From Corynebacterium sp. HMSC08A12 (GTDB taxonomy: Bacteria; Actinomycetota; Actinomycetes; Mycobacteriales; Mycobacteriaceae): 64,000 nucleotides of DNA. Each line of letters starts with the position of its first letter. The first letter of the stretch is position 1. The stretch is from assembly GCF_001807485.1 (NCBI RefSeq), contig NZ_KV789168.1:124001-188000 (forward strand). The letters are read 5' to 3'. The notes beneath the pieces are model-generated. The model was not told the origin of the DNA, searched no databases, and saw nothing but the letters and a program-made list of their open reading frames with translations. Below are positions 11,069 through 19,820 of the stretch, piece by piece. Made by a program: the position numbers and the translations under genes.

Positions 11069-11388
11069 CTACTGCCTGGAAGAATGGCTGGATCGACTAC
11101 TACCGGGCACCTCTCCAAGTGCTCTACCCGGATGGCTCGTTCCGGCAGATGCAGTCTTTTGAATTCGAGATGAAGGCCAGGCCCGACTGGTATCGCATGC
11201 GTTGCAATATGGCCTCATCGGCGCAAACCGCTGTCGCGAATAGTTGGAACAATAACGGATGGGCAATCGTCGGTATAAGTCGCCTTCCTGGGCAGACGCA
11301 TGCCGAACTCGACCCCGGACTCACGCACCAACAGTGCGAAGCCATATTCAACCTCGCTGAACGCTACTGGCTCAGGACGGCTTGGTGA
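11069..11388 (+). pseudogene. C-terminal, probably extracytoplasmic part of the split membrane protein
   Basis: The frame is open from 11047 and reads TAWKNGWIDYYRAPLQVLYP from 11071 and continues to the stop at 11388; the first ATG/GTG-type start inside it (11119) is deep in the domain. It has two cysteines (RMRCNM, HQQCEAIF) that could form a disulfide outside the membrane, and several aromatic residues. No ribosome site precedes it, which supports it being the -1 frame continuation of the upstream reading frame rather than a separate gene. Function unknown. Confidence 0.45.
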
Positions 11389-11402
11389 TCTTAGTCGTGA
11401 TG

Positions 11403-12359
11403 CTAGCCGAGCACAGCCTCGGCGAGCGTCTGCCACCCCAGCACCGCGTCCACGGAGAGCGCGACGAAGAGGATAGACAGGTAGTTGTTCGATAGGAAGA
11501 ACAGCTGCATCGGCTTCACCGGCGTACCATTCTTCACTCCCTGGTGCAGCATGTGAGCCTTGATGATGAACCAGCCGCCGGAAATCAGTGCGGCAGCCAG
11601 GTAGATCCAGCTAGCCGCCGGAACCAGCAGGAGCGAAGTGATCACGGTCGCCCAGGTGTAGCCCAGGATCTGGCGCGTTACCTGCAGCGGAGGCTTGACC
11701 ACGGGCATCATGGGCACGCCCGCGGCCTCGTAGTCTTCGCGGTAGCGCATTCCCAGAGCCCAGGTATGCGGCGGCGTCCAAAAGAAAATAATCATGAACA
11801 AAATGAGCGCCTGAACCCACGAGGACCACCCGGCGTGGAACGCACCGCCGTTGTTATCAGTGATGACGGCCCAGCCAACAATCACCGGCATGCAGCCAGC
11901 AGCGCCGCCCCAGATGACGTTCTGCCAGGTACGGCGCTTGAGCCACTTGGTGTAGACGAAAACATAGAACCAGTTCGTCAGCACGATAAATCCGGCGGCC
12001 AGCCAGGAGTGGCACAAGAAGCCCAGCCACAGCACAGAGGCAATCAGCAGCACCCAGGCGAAGACGCGGGCCTCCCCGACGGAGACGGTCTGGCGGGCAG
12101 TCGGACGGCGACGGGTGCGGCGCATCAGCTGGTCGATGTCGTGATCGACCACGTTGTTGAACGTGTTGGCCGCGCCAGCTCCCATCCAGCCGCCGATGAG
12201 AGTCAGGAGGATAAGGCCGAAGTTCACTTCGCCGCGCGCTGCCTGCAACATCGCAGGGATCGTGGCCACCAGCAACAATTCAATGACCCTGGGTTTGGTC
12301 AGTGCTAGATATGCCTTGGCCGTCTCAGCGAATGTCTTCACCGGCTGCCTCGCTTCCAC
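11403..12359 (-). CDS. ctaB: Protoheme IX farnesyltransferase (heme O synthase)
   Basis: UbiA-family membrane prenyltransferase, 318 residues from GTG 12359, which adds farnesyl to heme B to make heme O, the CtaA substrate. The Mg-diphosphate motif is [18 protein letters not shown] and the N-terminal hallmark is [20 protein letters not shown]. About eight to nine helices follow. The reading frame is open a further 89 codons upstream, but that part is unconserved and crosses the tkt promoter region, so the shorter start is preferred. It is divergent from tkt, as in C. glutamicum. Confidence 0.92.
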   Translation of the reverse strand: MEARQPVKTFAETAKAYLALTKPRVIELLLVATIPAMLQAARGEVNFGLILLTLIGGWMGAGAANTFNNVVDHDIDQLMRRTRRRPTARQTVSVGEARVFAWVLLIASVLWLGFLCHSWLAAGFIVLTNWFYVFVYTKWLKRRTWQNVIWGGAAGCMPVIVGWAVITDNNGGAFHAGWSSWVQALILFMIIFFWTPPHTWALGMRYREDYEAAGVPMMPVVKPPLQVTRQILGYTWATVITSLLLVPAASWIYLAAALISGGWFIIKAHMLHQGVKNGTPVKPMQLFFLSNNYLSILFVALSVDAVLGWQTLAEAVLG

Positions 12360-12406
12360 CTTCTCGAATATTTTCCGAATCGCGTCTAACGCTACCCGAG
12401 CGCAGG

Positions 12407-12431
12407 GTGCAGGCCGAAACAGAGCCTGCAC
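12407..12431. repeat. Hairpin-forming inverted repeat in the ctaB-tkt spacer
   Basis: GTGCAGGC and GCCTGCAC are perfect 8-bp arms around a 9-nt loop in the 239-bp divergent spacer. There is no T-tract on either side. It could be an operator for one or both divergent genes or an RNA hairpin in a ctaB leader. The rest of the spacer holds a TAGTAT box at 12554-12559 and AAGAAAGG before tkt. Confidence 0.5.
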
Positions 12432-12598
12432 TCGCCCATCTACATATGGTCGTACGGGAGCTTCAAATAGTTCCCGCGGAGTGCAAGAAATTTTTGCCCC
12501 GAAAATCCGGCCTGCAACTGCGCCCACTAGCCACGGCGAACGTTTACGACCATTAGTATGTATGGGGTATTCGGCTTGATGAAGAAAGGCAACTGACA

Positions 12599-14689
12599 GT
12601 GACTCTCTCCCCAGAACAGCAGGCACTCACGGTGCGCAACTACCCGGCGGACTGGACGGAGACCGACACGCGCGCGGTCGACCTTGCCCGCGTACTGGCC
12701 GCAGACGCCGTGGAGAACTGCGGCTCGGGCCACCCCGGCACGGCAATGAGCCTGGCGCCGCTGGCATACACCCTGTACCAGCGCGTGCTGCGCCACGACC
12801 CGCAGGACGTGCACTGGGTAGGCAGGGATCGCTTCGTCCTCTCGGCTGGCCACTCCTCCCTGACCCAATACATCCAGCTGTACCTGGGCGGCTTCGGCCT
12901 GGAACTGGAGGACCTGCAGGCGCTGCGCACCTGGGACTCCAAGACACCGGGCCACCCGGAGGTGCACCACACCGACGGCGTGGAGATCACCACCGGCCCG
13001 CTGGGCCAGGGCCTGGCGTCCGCGGTGGGTATGGCGATGGCTTCCCGCCGCGAGCGCGCCCTGTTCGACCCGCAGGCTCCGGCCGGCGAGTCCCCCTTCG
13101 ACCACTTCATCTACGTCATCGCTTCTGACGGCGACGTGCAGGAGGGCGTGACTTCCGAGGCTTCCTCCCTGGCAGGCACCCAGCAGCTGGGCAACCTCAT
13201 TGTTTTCTGGGACGACAACGGGATCTCCATCGAGGACCAGACCGAGATCGCCTTCACCGAAGATGTCTCCGCCCGCTACGCCGCCTACGGTTGGCAGACC
13301 CTCGAGGTCACTGGCGAGGACGTGGAGGGCATCCTGGACGCAGTCGAGCGCGCCAAGGCCGAGACCTCCCGCCCCACCTTCATCCGCCTGCGCAGCGTCA
13401 TCGCCTACCCCGCCCCGACGAAGATGGATACCGGTGCCTCCCACGGTGCTGCCCTCGGCGCGGAGGAGATCACCGGCATCAAGCAGGCCCTGGACTTCCC
13501 GGACGAGCCGTTCCCGGTGGAGGACAAGGTAATCGCCCACACCCGCGGTCTGATCGATCGTGGCGCGGAGGCGCACAAGCAGTGGCAGGTTCTTTTTGAC
13601 GCCTGGGCGGAGAACAACCCGGAGAACAAGGCTCTGTTCGACCGTCTGTACTCCCGGGAGCTTCCGGAGGGCTTCGACGCCGAGGTTCCCAGCTGGGAGG
13701 CCGGCGAGTCCCTGGCTACCCGCAAGGCTTCGGAGGCCACCCTGCAGGCTCTGGGTAAGACCCTGCCGGAGCTGTGGGGCGGTTCCGCTGACCTGGCTGG
13801 CTCCACCAACACCATCATCAAGGGCTCCCCGAGCTTCGGCCCGGAGGCCATCAGCACCCGCAACTTCACCGCGGAACCGGGCGGCCGCAACCTGCACTTC
13901 GGTATCCGCGAACACGGCATGGTCGCCATCCTGAACGGCATCGCCCTGCACGGCCCGACTCGCCCGTACGGCGCAACGTTCCTGCAGTTCTCCGACTACG
14001 CCCGCGGTGCGGTGCGCCTGGGCGCACTGATGAAGTCGGATGTTTACCACGTGTGGACGCACGACTCCATCGGCCTGGGTGAGGACGGCCCCACCCACCA
14101 GCCGGTCGAGCACCTGGCCTCCCTGCGCGCCATCCCCCACCTGGCGGTTATCCGCCCGGCGGACGCTAACGAGACCGCTGCCGGCTGGGTGGCTGCCCTG
14201 CAGGCCGAGGAGTCCCCGAAGGCTCTGGTCTTGACCCGCCAGAACGTCCCCGTGTTGGAGGGAACCCAGGACAAGGCTGCCAAGGGCGTGGCTCGCGGCG
14301 CCTACGTGCTGGTCGAAGAATCGACGGACACCCCGGAGGTCATCCTGCTGGCCACCGGCTCCGAAGTACAGCTGGCCGTGGAGGCCGCCAAGGAGCTGGA
14401 GAGCCAGGGCGTGGGCACCCGCGTGGTCTCCATGCCGGTCATGGAGTGGTTCCTCGAGCAGGATGCCGAGTACCAGGAGCAGGTTCTGCCGAGCGACGTG
14501 ACGGCTCGCGTCTCCGTCGAGGCCGGCATCTCCATGCCGTGGCACCGCTTCGTCGGCCTGAACGGCCGCACGGTCTCCCTGGAGCACTACGGCGCTTCGG
14601 CGGACTACCAGACGCTCTACCGCGAGTTCGGCATCACTTCCGAGGCAGTCGTCGCCGCTGCGCACGACTCCATCGCGGCGAACAAGTAA
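12599..14689 (+). CDS. tkt: Transketolase
   Basis: A 696-residue thiamine-diphosphate enzyme that moves two-carbon units between pentose and triose/hexose phosphates. [15 protein letters not shown] is at 43-57, the ThDP motif is SDGDVQEG (176-183) with WDDNGIS (204-210), and the pyrimidine domain has [10 protein letters not shown] with the catalytic glutamate. GTG start with AAGAAAGG about 10 nt upstream. It heads the five-gene pentose phosphate operon. It also makes erythrose-4-phosphate for the aro pathway encoded at the other end of the window. Confidence 0.97.
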   Translation: MTLSPEQQALTVRNYPADWTETDTRAVDLARVLAADAVENCGSGHPGTAMSLAPLAYTLYQRVLRHDPQDVHWVGRDRFVLSAGHSSLTQYIQLYLGGFGLELEDLQALRTWDSKTPGHPEVHHTDGVEITTGPLGQGLASAVGMAMASRRERALFDPQAPAGESPFDHFIYVIASDGDVQEGVTSEASSLAGTQQLGNLIVFWDDNGISIEDQTEIAFTEDVSARYAAYGWQTLEVTGEDVEGILDAVERAKAETSRPTFIRLRSVIAYPAPTKMDTGASHGAALGAEEITGIKQALDFPDEPFPVEDKVIAHTRGLIDRGAEAHKQWQVLFDAWAENNPENKALFDRLYSRELPEGFDAEVPSWEAGESLATRKASEATLQALGKTLPELWGGSADLAGSTNTIIKGSPSFGPEAISTRNFTAEPGGRNLHFGIREHGMVAILNGIALHGPTRPYGATFLQFSDYARGAVRLGALMKSDVYHVWTHDSIGLGEDGPTHQPVEHLASLRAIPHLAVIRPADANETAAGWVAALQAEESPKALVLTRQNVPVLEGTQDKAAKGVARGAYVLVEESTDTPEVILLATGSEVQLAVEAAKELESQGVGTRVVSMPVMEWFLEQDAEYQEQVLPSDVTARVSVEAGISMPWHRFVGLNGRTVSLEHYGASADYQTLYREFGITSEAVVAAAHDSIAANK

Positions 14690-14736
14690 ACCCCACAACC
14701 CCACCCCCACCCCCACAGCAAGGACTGATTCCTTAT

Positions 14737-15849
14737 ATGAGCACCCCCGCCAACATCGACGCACTTGCACAAGCCGGCACCTCTGTGTGGCTGGACGACC
14801 TGTCCCGCGACCGCCTGCGCTCGGGCAACCTCGCCGAGGTCATTGAGAACAAGGGCGTGGTCGGCGTGACCACGAACCCGGCCATCTTCGCCAACGCGAT
14901 GTCCCAGGGCACGGCTTACGACGAACAGCTCCGCGAGCTCGCCGCCGCTGGCACCCCTGCCGAAAGCGCAGTGTTCGAGATGGCGGCGGACGACGTGGCG
15001 GACGCCTGCGACGTCTTCCTGCCCATTTACGAGAAGACCGATGGTGTGGACGGCCGAGTCTCCCTCGAGGTGGATCCGCGCCTGGCCAACGAGCGCGAGG
15101 CCACCGTCACCCAGGCCAAGGAGCTGGCTGCGAAGGTGGGGCGCGAGAACCTGATGATCAAGATCCCCGCCACGCAGGAATGCCTGCCCGCCATCACCGA
15201 CGTGCTGGCCGAGGGCATCAGCGTGAACGTGACCCTGATCTTCTCCGTCAGCCGCTACATCCAGGTGATGGAGGCATTCATCGCCGGTATTGCCCGCGCC
15301 GCCGAAGCCGGCAAGGACCTCACCAAGATCCACTCCGTGGCCAGCTTCTTCGTCTCCCGCGTGGACACCGAAATCGACAAGCGCCTGGATGGCATCGGCA
15401 CCGACGAGGCCAAGCAGATCAAGGGCAAGGCCGGCGTGGCCAACGCGCAGCTGGCCTACGCCGCCTTCGAGGAGCGCCTGCTCAACAACCCCGACTGGAC
15501 CGCGCTTGCCGATAAGGGAGCGCACGTTCAGCGACCATTGTGGGCGTCCACCTCAGTAAAGAACCCCGAGTACCCAGACACCCTGTACGTGACCGAGCTG
15601 GCCGGACCGCGCACCGTGAACACGATGCCGGAGAACACTTTGGACGCAACGATCGACCACGGCGAGATCCGTGGCGATTCGCTCAGCGGCACGGCGGAGG
15701 ATGCACGCGAAGTGTTCGCTCGCCTGGACGCGGTGGGCGTAAACCTGGCCGAGGTGTGGGCCGTGCTGGAGGACGAGGGCGTGGAGAAGTTCGTGGCCTC
15801 CTGGAACGAGCTGCTGGGCACTCTCTCCGCGCAGCTAGAAGCCAAGTAG
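14737..15849 (+). CDS. tal: Transaldolase
   Basis: A 370-residue (beta/alpha)8 aldolase that moves dihydroxyacetone units between sedoheptulose-7-phosphate and glyceraldehyde-3-phosphate. The Schiff-base lysine is in NLMIKIPAT, and the N-terminal [11 protein letters not shown] and [13 protein letters not shown] motifs are those of the long actinobacterial Tal. The ATG at 14737 is chosen (AAGGA upstream at 14720); the frame is open further left only because it shadows tkt. It lies 47 bp after tkt. Confidence 0.97.
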   Translation: MSTPANIDALAQAGTSVWLDDLSRDRLRSGNLAEVIENKGVVGVTTNPAIFANAMSQGTAYDEQLRELAAAGTPAESAVFEMAADDVADACDVFLPIYEKTDGVDGRVSLEVDPRLANEREATVTQAKELAAKVGRENLMIKIPATQECLPAITDVLAEGISVNVTLIFSVSRYIQVMEAFIAGIARAAEAGKDLTKIHSVASFFVSRVDTEIDKRLDGIGTDEAKQIKGKAGVANAQLAYAAFEERLLNNPDWTALADKGAHVQRPLWASTSVKNPEYPDTLYVTELAGPRTVNTMPENTLDATIDHGEIRGDSLSGTAEDAREVFARLDAVGVNLAEVWAVLEDEGVEKFVASWNELLGTLSAQLEAK

Positions 15850-15916
15850 CTCAGCGAGCGCAGCACCCACCCCTACCAACTAAAGAAAAGACTAAAGAAA
15901 ATAGGACTTTAGACAA

Positions 15917-17479
15917 GTGCAACTTCCCTTTTCCGCCGAGGAATGGCGCAACCCGTTGCGCGACGAACTGGATAAGCGCCTGCCGCGCATCGCCGGCCCC
16001 TGCGGCCTGGTGATCTTCGGCGTGACCGGCGACCTGGCGCGCAAGAAGCTGCTGCCCGCCGTCTACGACCTGGCGAACCGCGGCCTGCTGCCACCCGGCT
16101 TCAGCCTGATCGGCTACGGCCGCCGCGACTGGTCGAAGGAGCAGTTCGAGGAGCAAGTCCTGGAGTGCGTCAAGGATCGCGCGCGCACCCCGTGGCGCCA
16201 GAACGTGTGGGATCGCCTCGCCGAAGGCATCTTCTTCGTCACCGGCGACTTCACCACCGATTCTGCTTTTGACGCCCTCGCAGAGAAGACCCGGGAGATC
16301 GACAACGCGCGCGGCACCGCCGGCAACTGGGCTTATTACCTGTCCGTCCCGCCGGACCACTTCCCTAGCGTGTGTCACCAACTCGAGCGCTCTGGGCTGG
16401 CCAAGCCGGATCCGGAGCTGGGAGAGCTGCACAACGGCTGGCGTCGCGTGGTCATCGAGAAGCCCTTCGGCCACGACGAGCAGTCGGCCCACGAGCTCAA
16501 TGAGATCGTGAACAGCGTGTTCCCGGAATCCAGTGTGTTCCGCATCGACCACTACCTGGGCAAGGAGACGGTGCAGAACATCCTGGCGCTGCGCTTCGCC
16601 AACCAGCTATTCGACCCAATGTTCAACGCGCACTACGTGGACCACGTGCAGATCACCATGGCCGAGGACATCGGCCTGGGCGGACGCGCTGGCTACTACG
16701 ACGGCATCGGCGCGGCCCGCGACGTGATTCAGAACCACCTGCTGCAGCTGCTGGCGCTGATCGCCATGGAGGAGCCGGTGACGTTCAACCCGGAGGAGCT
16801 GCAGGCAGAAAAGGTGAAGGTGCTGCGCGCGACCACCCCGGTCGGGCCTTTCGCACAAACCACGGCCCGCGGGCAGTACACCTCTGGCTGGCAGGGCTCG
16901 ATCCCGGTCAAGGGGCTGCGCCAAGAGGACGGCTTCGACCCGGAGTCCACCACGGAGACCTACGCTGCGGCGACCTTCGAGATCTCCTCCCGCCGCTGGG
17001 CCGGGGTGCCGTTCTACCTGCGCACCGGCAAGCGCCTGGGGCGCCGCGTGACGGAGATCGCCATCGTGTTCAAGGAGGCTCCGCACCTGCCGTTCGGCCC
17101 GGGCCAGACCACGGCCCAGGGCAACAACATGCTGGTCATCCGCGTGCAGCCCGAGGAGGGCGTGCTGGTGCGCTTCGGCTCCAAGGTGCCGGGCTCGGCC
17201 ATGGAAGTTCGCGACGTGAACATGGACTTCAGCTACTCCGAGTCCTTCACCGAGGAATCCCCCGAGGCCTACGAGCGACTGATCCTGGATGCCCTGCTGG
17301 ACGAGGCGAGCCTGTTCCCCACCAACGAGGAAGTGGAGCTCTCCTGGAAGATCCTGGATCCGATCCTGGAGCACTGGGCCCTCCACGGGCGCCCGGAAGA
17401 CTACCCCGCCGGCACGTGGGGGCCGAAGGGTGCCGAAGAGATCCTGTCCCGGTCCGGGCGGCAGTGGCGTCGCCCCTAA
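15917..17479 (+). CDS. zwf: Glucose-6-phosphate 1-dehydrogenase
   Basis: A 520-residue enzyme oxidising glucose-6-phosphate to 6-phosphogluconolactone with NADP. The nucleotide motif GVTGDLARKK is at 35-44 and the substrate/catalytic motif RIDHYLGKE near 209-217. In Corynebacterium it works as a complex with OpcA, encoded next. GTG start preceded by a weak AGGA; the conserved N-terminal WRNPLRDELDKRLPRIAGP supports this start. A purine-rich 67-bp spacer separates it from tal. Confidence 0.97.
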   Translation: MQLPFSAEEWRNPLRDELDKRLPRIAGPCGLVIFGVTGDLARKKLLPAVYDLANRGLLPPGFSLIGYGRRDWSKEQFEEQVLECVKDRARTPWRQNVWDRLAEGIFFVTGDFTTDSAFDALAEKTREIDNARGTAGNWAYYLSVPPDHFPSVCHQLERSGLAKPDPELGELHNGWRRVVIEKPFGHDEQSAHELNEIVNSVFPESSVFRIDHYLGKETVQNILALRFANQLFDPMFNAHYVDHVQITMAEDIGLGGRAGYYDGIGAARDVIQNHLLQLLALIAMEEPVTFNPEELQAEKVKVLRATTPVGPFAQTTARGQYTSGWQGSIPVKGLRQEDGFDPESTTETYAAATFEISSRRWAGVPFYLRTGKRLGRRVTEIAIVFKEAPHLPFGPGQTTAQGNNMLVIRVQPEEGVLVRFGSKVPGSAMEVRDVNMDFSYSESFTEESPEAYERLILDALLDEASLFPTNEEVELSWKILDPILEHWALHGRPEDYPAGTWGPKGAEEILSRSGRQWRRP

Positions 17480-17539
17480 AACCTTTTTCGTTCCCCCACC
17501 TACCCCTCCGACCGCGCGAGGAGCGCTCACTAAACGCCC

Positions 17540-18616
17540 ATGATCATCGACCTTCCGAACACCAAGACCAAAGACATCGAGCGGCGCATCCGCGCGCTGC
17601 GTGAGGAACGCGGCGACGTCACGAGCGGGCGCGTGCTCACCCTCATCGTCGTCACCAGTGAGGACGACGATCTCGACCGCATCATCAGCTCCACCCACGA
17701 CGCTTCCCGCGAGCACCCCGCCCGCGTGATCGTGCTGGTCACGCACCGCAGCGAGGAGTCTTTGCTGGACGCGCAGCTGCGCATTGGTGGCGATGCCGGG
17801 GCCTCCGAGATCATCATCATGCACCTGCACGGCGAGCTGTCCGCCAACCGCGCCTCCGTCGTGACTCCCCTGCTGCTGCCCGATACCCCGATCGTGGCCT
17901 GGTGGCCTGGCACTGGCCCGCGCAACCCGGCCTCCGACCCTATCGGCGCGCTGGCGACTCGCCGCATCACCGACTCGCTGACGGACGAGGACGAGGATGC
18001 CCTCTACCGCCGCCGCATGACGTACACCCGCGGAGATTCGGACATGGTGTGGAGCCGCATCACGCTGTGGCGCGGTCTGCTAGCCTCCGCGCTGGATCAG
18101 CCGCCGCACCACCCGATCGTGTCCGCCGAGGTGTGGGGGCCGAAGCACGATCCGTCCGTGGACATTGCAGCCGGCTGGCTGGCGGAGCGCCTGGATGTGC
18201 CGCTGACCAGGCACGTTACGGTCGATGGTCGCTATGGCGAGGACGCGGAAGGCAATCGCCTGATCTCTATCGAGAAGGCGGTGCTGTACCGCCAGGTGGG
18301 AGCCATTGAGGTTGAGGTTGTTGACGCCAACACGGTTTCGCTGACCGTCGGCGACCAGAAGTCCATGGTCACCCTCGGCAGGCGTGCACTGGCCGATTGC
18401 CTGGCCGAGGAGCTGCGCCACCTAGACCCGGACTACGCCTTCGGGCATGCCCTCCGCGGCCTGGTGCGCGTGAACCGCCCGGACCGCGGTCCCCGCACCT
18501 CCCAGTATCGTGGCGTGCAAACCCCTGGGCCGCAGGAGGACAAGCTGGACCGCTGGACCTCCCGCGATGCCCGCGAAACCTATAACACCTTTGATGGTCA
18601 GGAGTCTCTACGATGA
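17540..18616 (+). CDS. opcA: OpcA, glucose-6-phosphate dehydrogenase assembly/allosteric subunit
   Basis: A 358-residue protein required for full activity of Zwf in actinobacteria and cyanobacteria. The N-terminus MIIDLPNTKTKDIERRIRAL and the central TPIVAWWPGTGP are typical. The C-terminus is basic and carries the segment LRGLVRVNRPDRGPRT. It has no catalytic motif of its own. It lies between zwf and pgl, overlapping pgl by 4 nt, so its translation is coupled to the next enzyme. Confidence 0.95.
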   Translation: MIIDLPNTKTKDIERRIRALREERGDVTSGRVLTLIVVTSEDDDLDRIISSTHDASREHPARVIVLVTHRSEESLLDAQLRIGGDAGASEIIIMHLHGELSANRASVVTPLLLPDTPIVAWWPGTGPRNPASDPIGALATRRITDSLTDEDEDALYRRRMTYTRGDSDMVWSRITLWRGLLASALDQPPHHPIVSAEVWGPKHDPSVDIAAGWLAERLDVPLTRHVTVDGRYGEDAEGNRLISIEKAVLYRQVGAIEVEVVDANTVSLTVGDQKSMVTLGRRALADCLAEELRHLDPDYAFGHALRGLVRVNRPDRGPRTSQYRGVQTPGPQEDKLDRWTSRDARETYNTFDGQESLR

Positions 18617-19446
18617 AGCCCACGCAGAATAACCGCCGCACCTCAGTTATCAGCGACAAGACGGGGGTGGAGCTGCGCCCCCGCGACAACAAGCAGGACC
18701 TGGCAACCGCCGCGGCCCGCGAATTCATCAACACCGTGGCGGAGCTGCAGCGCACCGGCGACACCGTAACGGGCGACGGCATCGTCCGCGTGGTGCTGAC
18801 CGGCGGCGGTGCGGGCATCGCCACCCTGGCGGAGATCGCCGCCCTGGACCATGCGGCGCAGCAGACGGCAGAGGACTTCCCAGTCACCGCGATTGACTGG
18901 TCCCAGGTGTATGTCTTCTTCGGCGACGAACGTTTCCTGGCCGCCGGCGACCCGGAGCGAAACGACAAGCAGGCCTTCGATGCCCTGCTGCGCCACGTGA
19001 ACATCCCCTCGCTGAACGTATTCCGTGTTCCGGCCCTGGCCGCCGGCGAGGAGCCTGACGGCCCGGCGCTGGACGCCGCCGCGGAGTTCTACGGCAAGAC
19101 GGTGGACCAGGTGGCTCCCGAGGGCTTCGACATTCACCTGCTGGGACTGGGGCCGGAAGGGCACATCAACTCGCTGTTCCCGCACACCGACGCGCTACTG
19201 CACGCCGAGGGTTCGGTGGTTGCGGTGCGCGAGTGCCCGAAGCCTCCAGCGGAGCGCATTAGCCTGACCATGCAGGCGGTGAACCGCTCCCGGCAGGTGT
19301 GGCTGCTGGTCAGCGGCGAGGAAAAGAAAGAAGCTGCGGGCCAGGTGTTCAACGGCGGCAATGGCGCCGAATGGCCCGCAGCTTTGGCCTCCGGTACGGA
19401 GACGACGCTGCTGTGGGTTGACGAAGCCGCCAACCCGCTGCTTTAA
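18613..19446 (+). CDS. pgl: 6-phosphogluconolactonase
   Basis: A 277-residue hydrolase of the DevB/SOL family that opens 6-phosphogluconolactone, completing the first two steps of the oxidative pentose phosphate route with Zwf. Sugar-phosphate-binding motifs VFFGDERF and LLGLGPEGHINSLFP are present, the latter with the catalytic histidine. An N-terminal extension of about 30 polar residues precedes the isomerase-like fold. Last gene of the tkt operon; a hairpin follows its stop at 19457. Confidence 0.95.
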   Translation: MKPTQNNRRTSVISDKTGVELRPRDNKQDLATAAAREFINTVAELQRTGDTVTGDGIVRVVLTGGGAGIATLAEIAALDHAAQQTAEDFPVTAIDWSQVYVFFGDERFLAAGDPERNDKQAFDALLRHVNIPSLNVFRVPALAAGEEPDGPALDAAAEFYGKTVDQVAPEGFDIHLLGLGPEGHINSLFPHTDALLHAEGSVVAVRECPKPPAERISLTMQAVNRSRQVWLLVSGEEKKEAAGQVFNGGNGAEWPAALASGTETTLLWVDEAANPLL

Positions 19447-19456
19447 GTTGTGTAAG

Positions 19457-19480
19457 CGGTCTGGCTTTTAGGCCAGGCCG
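19457..19480. terminator. Shared hairpin between convergent pgl and secG
   Basis: CGGTCTGGC and GCCAGGCCG form a 9-bp stem (one G-U on the plus strand) with loop TTTTAG. It covers the secG stop codon and lies 10 nt after pgl. T-tracts are poor, so termination may be weak or Rho-assisted. It could serve both converging operons. Confidence 0.5.
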
Positions 19481-19707
19481 TAGTGCAGAACCAGGTTCAG
19501 GCCGATCAGGGCCAGCAGCCAGATCACTGCGGTGCCCACGGTCAGGCGATCCAGGTTCTTCTCCGCCACGGTGGAACCGGACAGGTTGGACTGCATGCCG
19601 CCACCGAACAGGCTGGACAGGCCGCCACCCTTACCCTTGTGCAGCAACACGGAAAGGCCCATCAGCAAGCTGGTGACAACCAGGATGATCTGCAGCGTTA
19701 GGATCAA
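19468..19707 (-). CDS. secG: Preprotein translocase subunit SecG
   Basis: A 79-residue membrane protein with two helices around a cytoplasmic loop, KGKGGGLSSLFGGG, the SecG signature. It assists SecYE in export. TTG start with GAGGGTAGGG just upstream. It is the last gene of the gap-pgk-tpiA-ppc-secG cluster, an arrangement conserved in corynebacteria and mycobacteria. A hairpin after ppc and a 113-bp AT-rich spacer suggest secG also has its own promoter. Confidence 0.95.
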   Translation of the reverse strand: MILTLQIILVVTSLLMGLSVLLHKGKGGGLSSLFGGGMQSNLSGSTVAEKNLDRLTVGTAVIWLLALIGLNLVLHYGLA

Positions 19708-19784
19708 TGCCCTACCCTCAACTCTTCTGTAGAAATCGACTAACTAAAACTTTCAATTAACACCACGAATTTACCCGCTGTGGC

Positions 19785-19811
19785 CCCCGCGTGACAACCT
19801 GCCACGCGGGG
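19785..19811. terminator. Strong hairpin 10 nt after ppc
   Basis: CCCCGCGTG and CACGCGGGG form a perfect 9-bp GC-rich stem with a 9-nt loop. No T-run follows on the minus strand, so it may be a Rho-type pause site or a 3' stabiliser rather than a classical intrinsic terminator. It separates ppc from secG. Confidence 0.55.
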
Positions 19812-19820
19812 TGAGGTGTT

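Noticed and set aside
12527..14770. Very long open frame (747 codons) on the minus strand opposite tkt
   Set aside because: It is the antisense shadow of a fully conserved transketolase gene, a usual effect of high-GC third positions. The translation shows no family motif and has no ribosome site.
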